Shown here one piece after another: positions 25,162 through 33,962 of a stretch of DNA of 54,605 nt. The notes under the pieces were generated by a model, which was not told where the DNA came from, did not search any database, and was given only the letters and a program-made list of their open reading frames with translations. This stretch comes from Phycisphaerales bacterium (GTDB lineage: Bacteria > Planctomycetota > Phycisphaerae > Phycisphaerales > UBA1924). The DNA is taken from the NCBI GenBank assembly GCA_028284805.1, contig JANQQZ010000063.1, forward strand, positions 1 to 54,605, in the 5' to 3' direction. Each line of letters opens with the position of its first letter. Position 1 is the stretch's first letter. The position numbers and the translations under genes are program-made.

Positions 25162-26096
25162 TCGAGATCAGCGCCATCCGCAAGACCTTTGGCGACCTCG
25201 TCGCCGTCGATGATCTCACGCTCAACCTCGACGCGGGCCAGATCTTCGGCTTCATCGGCCCCAACGGCGCAGGCAAGAGCACCACCATGAAGATCCTCGC
25301 CTGCCTGCTCAGGGCCGATGCAGGAACCGCCCGCGTCGACGGCATGGACACGCGCTTCGAGGGCGACCGCATCCGCCGCATCATCGGCTACATGCCCGAT
25401 TTCCTGGGCGTCTACCACGACCTGACCGTCGACGAGTACCTGCACTTCTTCGCCGCCGCGTACGGGTTGCCCCGCAAGAAGCGACGCGCCACCGTCGACG
25501 GAGTCCTCGAGCTCACCGATCTCACCGCCAAGCGCACCGCCATGGTCGACAGCCTCAGCCGCGGCATGCAGCAACGCCTGGGCGTCGCCCGCGTCCTCGT
25601 CCACGACCCGAAGGTCCTCCTGCTCGATGAGCCCGCCAGCGGACTCGACCCGCGCGCCCGCATCGAGATGCGCGAGCTCCTCACCGAGCTGGGCCGCATG
25701 GGCAAGACCCTCATCGTCTCGAGCCACATCCTCAGCGAGCTCGCCGAGATGTCCACCAGCATCGGCATCATCGAGAAAGGCAAGCTCCTCTTCGCAGGGT
25801 CGATCGACGACGCCTACGCCCGCATCGGGCGCGGGCACCGCATCCTCGTGACCATCGAGACCGAAGGCGGTGCGGATCTCCAGGCCGCCGCCGCCGCCAT
25901 CGCCCGCGACGAGCGGATCGCGGGCGCGTCCGCGACCGACACCGGGCTCGACGTCACCCTCGCCCCGGGGCACACGAGCCATCACACGGTCGTCGAGCTG
26001 CTGCTGGCGCGAGAGCTCCGCATCGCCTCGTTCACGCCCCAGGCCCCCAGGCTCGAGGACGCCTTCATCACGCTCACCAAGGGCGAGCTGCAATGA
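25158..26096 (+). CDS. ABC transporter ATP-binding protein (ABC-2 type exporter)
   Basis: A 312-aa ATPase with the Walker A GPNGAGKST near residue 34, signature LSRGMQQRLGVARVLVHDP near 133, Walker B LLLDEPASGLDP near 154, and switch His in IVSSHILSEL. The C-terminal 70 residues beyond the ATPase core match the DrrA/CcmA-like exporter type. The permease that follows overlaps by ATGA (26093), so the two form one ABC-2 transporter. The coupling to the MoxR operon upstream is unusual and suggests export or membrane extraction linked to the VWA complex. Which substrate is exported is unknown. Confidence 0.95.
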   Translation: MIEISAIRKTFGDLVAVDDLTLNLDAGQIFGFIGPNGAGKSTTMKILACLLRADAGTARVDGMDTRFEGDRIRRIIGYMPDFLGVYHDLTVDEYLHFFAAAYGLPRKKRRATVDGVLELTDLTAKRTAMVDSLSRGMQQRLGVARVLVHDPKVLLLDEPASGLDPRARIEMRELLTELGRMGKTLIVSSHILSELAEMSTSIGIIEKGKLLFAGSIDDAYARIGRGHRILVTIETEGGADLQAAAAAIARDERIAGASATDTGLDVTLAPGHTSHHTVVELLLARELRIASFTPQAPRLEDAFITLTKGELQ

Positions 26097-27898
26097 CCGC
26101 CGCCCTGCGCCGGCTCGCGACCCTCCCGAGGCGGTTGCTGGTCAACCCCATCCTCGCGCGCGAGCTCCGCGTCGCGGGCCGACGCCGGTCCACCTACATC
26201 ACCCGCGCCGGCTTCGCTCTCCTGCTCGCGTTCGGCATCGTCTTCGTCCTGCTCACCATGACCCGCAGCAGCGGGTGGGGAGGCGACTCCGTCGTCTACC
26301 GCGCTCAGGAACTCACGCGCACCGTCCAGTTTCTCACCTTCGCATTGCTCTGGATCGGGTTCGCCTGCCTCGCGCTGCTCGGCCCCGTCCTGACCGCGGG
26401 CTCCATCTGCGACGAGCGACGCGCCCGCACGCTCGACACCCTCGCCACGACGCCCATCACCCCGCTCCAGATCGTCGTGGGCAAGCTCACCGCGCGCATG
26501 CAGGAAGCCGTTACGCTCGCGCTCATCGCGGCACCGGCGCTGCTCGCGCTGCGTGTCTTCGGAGGCGTCCCGGGCGAGACCATCCTCGCCTTCGTCGCCG
26601 TCGCACTCGCCACCATCTACCTCGGCGCCGCCCTGGGCATCTGGTTCTCCAGCTGGCACCGAGGCTCCGCCGGCGCGACCGTCTACGCCTTCCTCACTCT
26701 GGGCCTGCTCACGGTCGGGCCCACCATCATCGCCGCCGTCGCCCGAACGCAGAACTACTTCAACGCGGCCGCACTCGGAATCCCTCAGGAATGGCTCGCG
26801 TGGATCTTCAACGCAGGCTTCCTCGCCTGCCCGCCGGTCGTGCTGGTCATCGAGATGTCGGGCGCCCAACCCCCGGGCGGCTTCGGAGGCGTCACGGCTT
26901 GGCTCGCGCACCGGCGCTGGCTCCTCACCACCCTCTGGCTCGTGCTCCAAGCGACCGCGGTCGTGCTGATCGCCGCGCGATCCGTCCGCGTCCAACTCAC
27001 CAAGGCAGAGGAGGGCGGCGCCGTCAAGCCCGCGCAGGCGGGCCGAGAGTCCAAGCGACTTGCCAAACTCCGGGGCACGCCCGTGTACTGGCGAGAGTCC
27101 ACCGCCGCCGTCTTCCCCAAGCGATGGCACATGTTCGTCGTGCTGGGCGTCCTCGCCGCCTTCCTCGGATGGGCCTACGCCGAGATCGGCATGGACGAAG
27201 GCTCGTTCCACCAACTCATCGGCTTCAGCGGCCTCGCCCTCCTCACCCTTCTCGCCGCGGTCTCCACCACCGGAGCCATCGCCTCCGAACGCGAGGCACG
27301 CACCTGGGAGGTCCTCCTGACCGTTCCCCTCTCGGGGTGGCACATCCTCGCCAGCAAGATCGCCGCCGCCCTGCGCCGCCTCATCCTGCCCGGCGCTCTC
27401 TTCATGCTCCACTTCATCGTCGCCGCCGCGATGGGTCACGTCGTCGCGCACGATGTCCTGCTCATCCCAGTGGTGGTCCTCCCCGTGATGCTGTTCTACC
27501 TCGCCAGCGGCCTGTTCTTCAGCCTCGCCTTCAAAAAGATCATCACCGCGGTCGCCTGCAACATCATCCTGCTCATCACGCTCTGGATCGGCGTACTGGT
27601 CATGGCGATCGTCGTCATGCAGGTCGCCTTCGACGGGTTCGGTACGGGCGAAGACATCGTGGGCACCGCGCTCTTCATCTACCACCCGGTCGCCATGCTC
27701 GCGGGTCTCATCGAGCACGCCATCGATGCCGGCGCCGGCGCTCGGTTCACCCAGTACCAGCTCGCCAACGAAAGCGTCTCGCTTCCCGTCTTCGCGATCG
27801 CGCTCGGGGCGCAGGCCGGGTTCCACCTGCTCGGCGCCGCCCTCTTCCTCAAGCTCTCGCTCTCGCTCTTCAGGGCCCGAGGCGGGCGCGCGTCCTGA
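26093..27898 (+). CDS. ABC-2 type permease
   Basis: A 601-aa polytopic membrane protein: about 11-12 hydrophobic segments in two halves, each beginning with an NPILARELR / GTPVYWRES-like amphipathic stretch and containing RTLDTLATTPITPLQIVVGK and ARTWEVLLTVPLSGWHILASK. These repeated 'L..TP' elements are the usual ABC-2 permease signature. It is translated with the ATPase (ATGA overlap) and is the last gene of the operon. It stops at 27896-27898, directly abutting the convergent nitroreductase stop at 27899-27901, so no separate terminator can fit between them. Confidence 0.92.
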   Translation: MTAALRRLATLPRRLLVNPILARELRVAGRRRSTYITRAGFALLLAFGIVFVLLTMTRSSGWGGDSVVYRAQELTRTVQFLTFALLWIGFACLALLGPVLTAGSICDERRARTLDTLATTPITPLQIVVGKLTARMQEAVTLALIAAPALLALRVFGGVPGETILAFVAVALATIYLGAALGIWFSSWHRGSAGATVYAFLTLGLLTVGPTIIAAVARTQNYFNAAALGIPQEWLAWIFNAGFLACPPVVLVIEMSGAQPPGGFGGVTAWLAHRRWLLTTLWLVLQATAVVLIAARSVRVQLTKAEEGGAVKPAQAGRESKRLAKLRGTPVYWRESTAAVFPKRWHMFVVLGVLAAFLGWAYAEIGMDEGSFHQLIGFSGLALLTLLAAVSTTGAIASEREARTWEVLLTVPLSGWHILASKIAAALRRLILPGALFMLHFIVAAAMGHVVAHDVLLIPVVVLPVMLFYLASGLFFSLAFKKIITAVACNIILLITLWIGVLVMAIVVMQVAFDGFGTGEDIVGTALFIYHPVAMLAGLIEHAIDAGAGARFTQYQLANESVSLPVFAIALGAQAGFHLLGAALFLKLSLSLFRARGGRAS

Positions 27899-28543
27899 CT
27901 ACTCGACGAACACCGCGATCTCGTCCAGCGGCTTCCGCTCGAGGCGGGGCACGACGCAGTCGTCCGCCGGGTACCCCACCGGGATCAGCAAGAACGGGCG
28001 CTCGTGCTCCGGGCGGCCGAGCACCTCCTTCAGGAACCCCATCGGGCTGGGCGTGTGGGTCAGCGTCGCGAGCCCCGCGTGGTGCGCCGCCGCCAGCAGC
28101 ATCCCGGTCGCGAGTCCCACCGACTCGTTCACGTAGTACACCTGCCCGCCCTCGTCGGTCTTCATCATCTTGAACACGATGATCAGCCAGGGCGCGATCT
28201 CAAGGAAGGGCTTCTCCGCGTCCGTCCCGAACGGGCGCAGGTCGTCGAGCCACTCCTCGGGCGCCCGGCGCTCGTAGAACTCCCGCTCCTCTGCCTCCGC
28301 TGCCTCGCGGATCTTCCGCTTCGTCTCCGCGTCGCTCACCGCCACGAACCGCCAGGGCTGCTTGTGCGCCCCGCTCGGGCTCGTGCCCGCCGCACGGATG
28401 ACGCTCTCGATCGTCGCGCGTGACACCGCCCGATCCGAGAACATCCGCACCGTGCGACGATGCCGCATCACCTCGTAGAACGCCCGCGCCCCCTCCTCGG
28501 GGCTCACGCCCGGCTCGTACCGCTCCAACGCCGTCTCGTCCAT
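27899..28543 (-). CDS. Nitroreductase family FMN oxidoreductase (iodotyrosine-deiodinase-like)
   Basis: A 214-aa FMN-dependent oxidoreductase. RHRRTVRMFSDRAVS and GTSPSGAHKQPWRF give the N-terminal FMN/NAD(P)H-binding elements, with the SPSG-x-x-QPWRF form of the IYD/BluB-like branch. GLATGMLLAAAHHAGLATLTHTP and PFLLIPVGYPADD complete the fold. Reactions in the family range from nitro reduction to dehalogenation; the substrate is not predicted. I choose ATG 28543 because GGGGAGG lies 9 nt upstream; an earlier ATG at about 28572 is less likely. The gene is convergent and abutting with the ABC-2 permease gene. Confidence 0.9.
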   Translation of the reverse strand: MDETALERYEPGVSPEEGARAFYEVMRHRRTVRMFSDRAVSRATIESVIRAAGTSPSGAHKQPWRFVAVSDAETKRKIREAAEAEEREFYERRAPEEWLDDLRPFGTDAEKPFLEIAPWLIIVFKMMKTDEGGQVYYVNESVGLATGMLLAAAHHAGLATLTHTPSPMGFLKEVLGRPEHERPFLLIPVGYPADDCVVPRLERKPLDEIAVFVE

Positions 28544-28645
28544 CCCGCGACCTCCCCTGAACCGGCACGCCATCCAGCCGACCACACAGTCTACTTCAAC
28601 CCCAACCGGTCCAGCCGGTCGGGCATTCCGGCCGATAGCCACTCC

Positions 28646-31450
28646 ATGCAGGCCACGCCCGCACGACGCCGCTGCGCCCTCGCCGTGTTCACCGGTGCCC
28701 TCGCCGCCGCGCTCCCTGCCGCCGACAGCATCGCTCAGCAGTCCCAGCGTCCGCTCTCGAGCCGTCGCACCGTCGCCGCGTACGACTTCGAGGAGCCCGA
28801 CAACCCCTTCGAAGTGCCCGCCGACTTCTTCCGGGCCCAGTCCGACCCCGCACAGGGCATCGATCGCCCGGGCTACCCGGTCTTCAACCAGGCGGCGTTC
28901 GACACCGACCACGCCCGCTCGGGCCGCCGCTCGATCCTGCTCCCGATCGAGCGGGGCTCGGTGGCGCTCCGCCTCCGCCCGGGTGCCATCCCCGTCTTCC
29001 CGGACGCCGACTACCACGTCTCGTGCTACGTCAGGAGCGAGAACACCGAGCACTCCAGGTTCCGCCTCGTCGCGCGCCTGCTCGATCAGAACGCGGATCC
29101 CATCCCCGGCGCCGAGATCACGAGCAGCCCGATCCTCCCGGAGGGCCGCTGGCAGCGCGTCGAGGTCGCGGTGCCCGGGGGAATGCACGCCGGGGCTGCG
29201 TTCCTCCAGATCGACGCCGAACTCGTCCAGCCCGAGCGTTACCGCGAGCCAAGCCTCGACGAGCACCAGATCTGGCCCGAGGACTTCCAGGCCAGGGCCT
29301 GGATTGACGACCTCACCGTCAGCCAGCTCCCACGCATCTGGCTCCGCGCCAGCACACCGGGCGGCATCATCCCGGAGCCCGATCAGCCCGAGCTCCGCTT
29401 CCTCGTCCGCGACCTCACGGGCGAGCGCCTCACCGCGCGCCTGACCATCACCGACGCGCGGGACCGCGCCGTGTTCACCGACACCCGCTCCGTCCGCTCC
29501 AGCGCCGTCGCCCAGCGCTGGCCGATCGATCTGCCGCGACTCGGCTGGTACCACGCACGCCTCGAGATCCTCGCAGGAGACCGAGTGGTGGGCGATGCCA
29601 AGTGCGACCTCGCCCGTGTCGCGACCACGACCGCGCGCACCGACGCCGAGGGCGGCTACGCCGACCCCGACCGCGCACGCTTCGAACTCGCCGTCAACAC
29701 ATGGAACCAGGATCTGCTCGACGCACTGCCGCAGATCGGCAGGGCCACCGCTACCAAGGGCATCACCATCGCGGGCTGGACCTCCGAGCTCACACCCGCG
29801 ACCGTCGAGGCCCGGACCGACCGCATCCTCGACCTGCTCACCTCGAACGATCACCAATGGGCCGATCCCGCCGTCGCGCTGCGGAGCGTCCCAGACCACC
29901 TCATCGACCAGCTGATCCTCGACAGCGGCGACGTCCTCGACGCCCTCGAGGTCGACCGCACCATCTGGGCTGACTACCTCGATCCCATGCTCGACCGGCT
30001 GGGCCAGATCGCCACACGGTGGCGCCTGGGTGACAGCCACCCGCTCGCCGACTTCGGGCTGCACGACGGCGACCTCGGTCGCGTCCGACGCGAGCTCGCC
30101 TCGCTCGTGCCGGGCCCCAGGATCGGTCTCGTCCAGAGGCCCCAGCTCGCGCTGCCCACATGGCACGCCGCGAGCCTCAGCGGCGTGACCCTTGCCCTCG
30201 AGCCTGGCACAGGCACCGACGTCGCCGCGCGAGCCATCGAGCGGTGGCTCGCGTCACCCCTGGCAAACTCGGCCCGCCTCACCCTCGCCTACGACACCTC
30301 CGACGCCGATCGCTTCGCACCCGACGCCGTCACGATGGAACTGGTCAAACGCATCATCCTCGCAGAGGCCGCCGCCGCGGGCACCGACGCCGACATCGTG
30401 CACCAACTCGTCGACCCGTGGTCCGTGACCTCCCGTGACGGCATCGTCAGCCCCGCCCCCGCCGTGCCCGCCTGGCGCGCCACCATCGACCGCCTCACCG
30501 GGCGCACCGTCGCGGCCGAACTCGCCGTCGCCCAGGGTGTCCGAGCCTTCCTGCTTATCCCCACCGACCGCGACGACCCCCGCGGGGGCGCGCTCGTCGC
30601 GTGGAACGATCACGCGCCCGAGTCGGACGCATGGGTCCGCACCAACCTCGGCGCCGCCGAGCTCACACGCGTCGACGCATGGGGCAACACCATCGGCACC
30701 GTCGAGCCGATCAGCCTCACCTCCGACGGCGGGCACGACATCCGCCTCCACGAACTCCAGGTCACGCCCGAGCCGACCTTCGTCGAGGGCATCGACGTCG
30801 AGCTCGCGGTGTTCGTCGCTTCGGTACGGATCGACGAACCCATCATCCAGACGACCCCCGGGCCGCACGAACGCAACGTCCTGATCACCAACCCCTGGCC
30901 CGTCGCCATCGATGGAGACGTCATCGTCCTCGAGCCGCTCGAGCGTCTCCCCAACGGGCGACGCACCGGCTGGGACATCGCGCCGCGCGTCGGGCGCTTC
31001 AGCGTCGGACCGGGCGAGACCACCGCGGTCCCCATCGAGCTGTCGTTTTCAGCCGTCGAGCCCGCGGGCCCCAGACCCTTCGTCGTCGATATCGCCATCC
31101 GCTCCGGGCCCATCCAGGAACGCCTGCGCGCACCCTCCGCGATCGAACTCACCCTGGACGGCGTCGAGCTCGACGCCCGCGTCGTCATCGATCGCTCGGG
31201 CACCAGGCTCGCGCTCGAGGCGGTCATCACCAACACAGCCGCCGAGCCCGCCGACCTCGTCCTCCACGCCGCTACCCGAGGCTACCCCAGGCAGTCCGCA
31301 TCCATAACAGACCTCGCGCCCGGTGCCTCGACCGTCAGACGCTTCGTCTACCCGGACGGCCCGCGACGCCTCGCCGGCGCCGAGATCTACGTCGGGGTCG
31401 AAGACACCGTCCGACGCGGGCGCCTCAACAAGCGCGTCTCGATCGACTAG
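28646..31450 (+). CDS. Large secreted protein with carbohydrate-binding-like N-terminal region, hypothetical
   Basis: A 934-aa protein with a signal peptide (RRRCALAVFTGALAAALPAADSIAQQ). Residues about 45-230 have the look of a CBM4/9-type jelly-roll domain (VAAYDFEEPDNPFEVP, FPDADYHVSCYVRSENTEHSRFRLVARLLD, WQRVEVAVPGG). The middle has helical stretches with Asp/Glu (ITIAGWTSELTPATVEARTDRI) and the end is beta-rich. No catalytic motif is recognisable to me. The ATG at 28646 follows a GC-rich region and begins the signal peptide directly. It ends in the CTAG shared with the methyltransferase gene. A role in polysaccharide binding or processing is a guess. Confidence 0.78.
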   Translation: MQATPARRRCALAVFTGALAAALPAADSIAQQSQRPLSSRRTVAAYDFEEPDNPFEVPADFFRAQSDPAQGIDRPGYPVFNQAAFDTDHARSGRRSILLPIERGSVALRLRPGAIPVFPDADYHVSCYVRSENTEHSRFRLVARLLDQNADPIPGAEITSSPILPEGRWQRVEVAVPGGMHAGAAFLQIDAELVQPERYREPSLDEHQIWPEDFQARAWIDDLTVSQLPRIWLRASTPGGIIPEPDQPELRFLVRDLTGERLTARLTITDARDRAVFTDTRSVRSSAVAQRWPIDLPRLGWYHARLEILAGDRVVGDAKCDLARVATTTARTDAEGGYADPDRARFELAVNTWNQDLLDALPQIGRATATKGITIAGWTSELTPATVEARTDRILDLLTSNDHQWADPAVALRSVPDHLIDQLILDSGDVLDALEVDRTIWADYLDPMLDRLGQIATRWRLGDSHPLADFGLHDGDLGRVRRELASLVPGPRIGLVQRPQLALPTWHAASLSGVTLALEPGTGTDVAARAIERWLASPLANSARLTLAYDTSDADRFAPDAVTMELVKRIILAEAAAAGTDADIVHQLVDPWSVTSRDGIVSPAPAVPAWRATIDRLTGRTVAAELAVAQGVRAFLLIPTDRDDPRGGALVAWNDHAPESDAWVRTNLGAAELTRVDAWGNTIGTVEPISLTSDGGHDIRLHELQVTPEPTFVEGIDVELAVFVASVRIDEPIIQTTPGPHERNVLITNPWPVAIDGDVIVLEPLERLPNGRRTGWDIAPRVGRFSVGPGETTAVPIELSFSAVEPAGPRPFVVDIAIRSGPIQERLRAPSAIELTLDGVELDARVVIDRSGTRLALEAVITNTAAEPADLVLHAATRGYPRQSASITDLAPGASTVRRFVYPDGPRRLAGAEIYVGVEDTVRRGRLNKRVSID

Positions 31451-32226
31451 CGGCGACCCAACACCCACAGCGAGTACCCCGGCGCCGTCGGCTCGCACGC
31501 CTCGCCCGCACCGTCCGCCACGCCGACCACCCGCAGCGAGCTCCGGTCCAGCAGCGAGCGCCACTGGTCCAGGTCATACGCGCGGAGCCCGTAGTGGCTC
31601 GGGCGATGCTCCTCGCCGCTGGGCCGTTCGATCGTCAGATGGCTGTACACCTGTTCCATCCGGTCCCCATCGGTGCCGGTAGGGGGCAGGTACTGGATCA
31701 CCTGCGTCACGCGGCAGCGCCCCCGAGCGCCCTCCCACACGTCCTCGCTGGGAGGCTCCAGCCCATACACCGTCAGACTGATCCCGACCACGTACACGCC
31801 ATCGGGCGCCAGCACTCGCGACACCTGCCCGAGGTGCGCGAGCACGTCCTCGTCCGTCTCCAGATGACGCACCGTGTTGATCAGGTTGAACGCCAGACCA
31901 ACCGAGTCATGCTCGATCGCACCCCCGAACGAGCGCATGTCGCCCACGAAGTACACCGAACGATCCGCAACGCCCGCGCGCTCCGCCCTCGCCCGCGCGT
32001 AGTCGATCATCCCGGATTCCAGGTCGAACCCGATCACCGAGCGACCCCGCTTCGCCGCAAGCCGCAGGTACCGCCCGCTCCCGCACGCCGGCTCGAGCCA
32101 CACCCCCGGAGCGCCCGGCGCGTGCCGCCCCACGAGCGATTCGAGCACGTCGACATCCTCCGCCGTTCCAGGCCCGTGCAGGATGTCGTACACCATCGCA
32201 TCCGTGTACAGTCCGACCGACTCCAT
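31447..32226 (-). CDS. Class I SAM-dependent methyltransferase
   Basis: A 259-aa protein with the SAM-binding motif I WLEPACGSGRYLRLAAKRG, the acidic end of strand 2 VIGFDLESGMIDYARARA, and the motif II region VGDMRSF. Post-motif VLAPDGVYVVGISL is a typical beta4 strand of class I methyltransferases. The N-terminus (MESVGLYTDAMVYDILHG) resembles small-molecule methyltransferases that begin with the SAM fold at once. TAGAGT lies 5 nt upstream of the ATG and there is no SD at the usual distance. The start is only 10 bp from the divergent C45 gene, so its -10 overlaps that gene's start codon. The substrate is unknown. Confidence 0.85.
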   Translation of the reverse strand: MESVGLYTDAMVYDILHGPGTAEDVDVLESLVGRHAPGAPGVWLEPACGSGRYLRLAAKRGRSVIGFDLESGMIDYARARAERAGVADRSVYFVGDMRSFGGAIEHDSVGLAFNLINTVRHLETDEDVLAHLGQVSRVLAPDGVYVVGISLTVYGLEPPSEDVWEGARGRCRVTQVIQYLPPTGTDGDRMEQVYSHLTIERPSGEEHRPSHYGLRAYDLDQWRSLLDRSSLRVVGVADGAGEACEPTAPGYSLWVLGRR

Positions 32227-32231
32227 CCCTC

Positions 32232-32237
32232 ACTCTA
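32232..32237 (-). promoter_or_regulatory. -10 element (TAGAGT) for the methyltransferase gene
   Basis: TAGAGT ends 5 nt upstream of ATG 32226 on the minus strand. It overlaps the ATG of the divergent Ntn-hydrolase gene, so the two starts share promoter space. Confidence 0.4.
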
Positions 32238-33319
32238 TGGGTCCAGCACCGGTGTCCGAACTCAGCCTCATCAACCTCCCGCCCGACCCCGAAGACGCGG
32301 GCTTCGTTCATGGCAAGCACCTCGCCCCCATGCTCGACCGCGTGCACGCCGAGTTCATGCGCCGCTTCTGCGAGTTCAAACGCCTCTCGCCCGAAGCGAT
32401 GCGCACCCAGTCGCTCGCCTGGCTCGACGATCTTCCAGCGCACATCCAGGCCGAGATCGCCGCGATGGCCAAAGGCAGCCGCCGACCCCTCGCCGACATC
32501 GCAGAACTGCTCTACGCCGACATCGCGATCCCGGGTGACCCCTCTGTCCCCGAGGGGCCCATGTGCTCCGCCGTCGTGACCAGGCTCGACGGCGCCGCCT
32601 GGGTCGCCCGCAACACCGACTGGTACCCGCCTCTGCTCCTCCGAGGCTGCGAGGGAGTTGTTCACAACACTCCCGGGCGCATCCCCACCCTCGCGCTGGG
32701 CATCCGAGGCGACATCGACGTCGACACAGGCGTCAACGCCGAGGGCCTCTGGCTCCACGCCCACACCATGCACGCCAAGGCCTTGCCCAGGTCCGACACA
32801 CCCCGCATCTCGTGGCTCTTCTGGCTCCGCGAGGCCCTCGAGACCTGCGCCTCGCTCGCCGATGTCGAGTCGATGCTGAGCCGCGTCGAGCGCGACCGAG
32901 GCATCATCCTCGTCGCACTCGATTCCAAGACCCAAGACGCGGCCGTCTTCGAGTGCGCCATCGACCGGCACACCCGGGTCGACCCAACGGGCGATCACCT
33001 GCTCGCGACCAACCACCCCGCGGACCGCCACCCGACGGACCCCGCTCGCCTCGCGCGATCGCAGCCCTCATCAACGACGAGCCGCCTCCAGGCGCTCCGA
33101 GACATCTGCGACAAGCATCCGCCCGAGCACGCCCCCGACGACCTCATCGACACGCTCGCCCACGAGTCCGTCGAGATGCGTACACCCCCTGTCTTACGCA
33201 CGATCTACAGCGCCGTCTGCAACCCACGCAAGGGCGAGTGCTGGTTCGCCAGCGGCACACCCGTGGGACGCCCCGCCGCCAGCACGGGCCGGTGGCTCCG
33301 TGTCCCCTGGCCCTTCTAG
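32237..33319 (+). CDS. C45 / acyl-transferase-like Ntn hydrolase
   Basis: A 360-aa protein resembling the C45 peptidase / acyl-CoA:6-aminopenicillanate acyltransferase family of Ntn hydrolases. GPMCSAVVTR near residue 110 carries the probable nucleophile Cys, followed by WVARNTDWYPP (the family's GRNLDW-like loop) and GVNAEGLWLHAHTM. LLATNHPADR and TIYSAVCNPRKGECWFASG match the C-terminal elements. In this family the precursor is cleaved just before the Cys; substrates include N-acyl groups and amides. The start ATG 32237 follows directly after the divergent methyltransferase start. The gene ends 90 bp before the next convergent gene, with a stem-loop between. Confidence 0.82.
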   Translation: MGPAPVSELSLINLPPDPEDAGFVHGKHLAPMLDRVHAEFMRRFCEFKRLSPEAMRTQSLAWLDDLPAHIQAEIAAMAKGSRRPLADIAELLYADIAIPGDPSVPEGPMCSAVVTRLDGAAWVARNTDWYPPLLLRGCEGVVHNTPGRIPTLALGIRGDIDVDTGVNAEGLWLHAHTMHAKALPRSDTPRISWLFWLREALETCASLADVESMLSRVERDRGIILVALDSKTQDAAVFECAIDRHTRVDPTGDHLLATNHPADRHPTDPARLARSQPSSTTSRLQALRDICDKHPPEHAPDDLIDTLAHESVEMRTPPVLRTIYSAVCNPRKGECWFASGTPVGRPAASTGRWLRVPWPF

Positions 33320-33338
33320 CACAGTGCCGCAAAAGCGG

Positions 33339-33374
33339 GCGCGGGCGAGCGTCCCAAGGGACACCTGCCCGCGC
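33339..33374. terminator. Bidirectional stem-loop between convergent genes
   Basis: Arms 33339-33355 and 33358-33374 form a 17-bp GC-rich stem with three mismatches; the closing turn is CCAAGG. It sits in the only sizeable convergent gap in the window (90 bp), so it likely terminates both the Ntn-hydrolase and the thioredoxin-like transcripts. There is no downstream T run, so Rho-independent function is uncertain. Confidence 0.6.
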
Positions 33375-33409
33375 ACCAGAAGGAGAATCCGAAACCCGTC
33401 GTGCGAGCC

Positions 33410-33877
33410 CTACAGGTGCTCGCGGATCGCCGACTCGATCGCCGCCTCGTCTGGCGTCCTCAATTCCGCCACCATGTTGCCGGTATCCGCGTCCACCAGG
33501 ATCGAGAACCCGGTCTTGCGCATGTGTGTCTCCCACACGCTGTCGTACCCGGTCAGGCTCGCGAGGTACTCCGACTGCCGGGCTGTCGATTCGTCCGTGA
33601 AGTCGAACCGCACGAACAGCACCGGCTCCTCGGTCAGCGCGAGTCTGGCCTTGGTCATCGGGCCTTCCATCGCGCGGCACTTGCCGCACCAGTCCGCGTG
33701 GAACTTCACGACCACGAGCTTGGGTGACGCGACCTCCGCTGCTTCCACAACCGCCGCGTCCGCGTGCACCGCGGGCCCGCTCAGCACACCGACGCCAAGC
33801 GCCGCGGCACCCGCGAGCCCAGCCGCGATCAGCCCATGCCCCAAGCCCCGATGGAGGCCCTGCTTCGTTCTGGTCAT
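33410..33877 (-). CDS. Exported thioredoxin-fold protein (WCGKC)
   Basis: A 155-aa protein with a signal/anchor segment (GLGHGLIAAGLAGAAALGVGVL). The thioredoxin domain has the VVVKFHADWCGKCRAM redox motif near residue 62 and a C-terminal FSILVDADTGNMVAELRTPDE region. The cis-Pro position before FSILVD appears to be replaced (KTGFSILVD), which may alter activity. A strong RBS (AAAGGAG, 6 nt before ATG 33877) supports the start. It probably acts as a periplasmic thiol-disulfide reductase or cytochrome-maturation factor. It lies 85 bp after bioY on the same strand, so it is probably read from the recQ-bioY transcript or a weak internal promoter. Confidence 0.85.
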   Translation of the reverse strand: MTRTKQGLHRGLGHGLIAAGLAGAAALGVGVLSGPAVHADAAVVEAAEVASPKLVVVKFHADWCGKCRAMEGPMTKARLALTEEPVLFVRFDFTDESTARQSEYLASLTGYDSVWETHMRKTGFSILVDADTGNMVAELRTPDEAAIESAIREHL

Positions 33878-33962
33878 CCGCGTCTCCTTTGTGTACGCAC
33901 CGCGACACCTGCGAGACCGCCCCGCCCGCGCCGATATTCCGATCCCCTAGGTTTCAGCAGGC

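Noticed and set aside
28544-30166. Long N-terminal extension of the nitroreductase frame
   Set aside because: It is antisense to the large secreted protein gene and has Gly/Arg-rich shadow composition; the family starts at about 28543.
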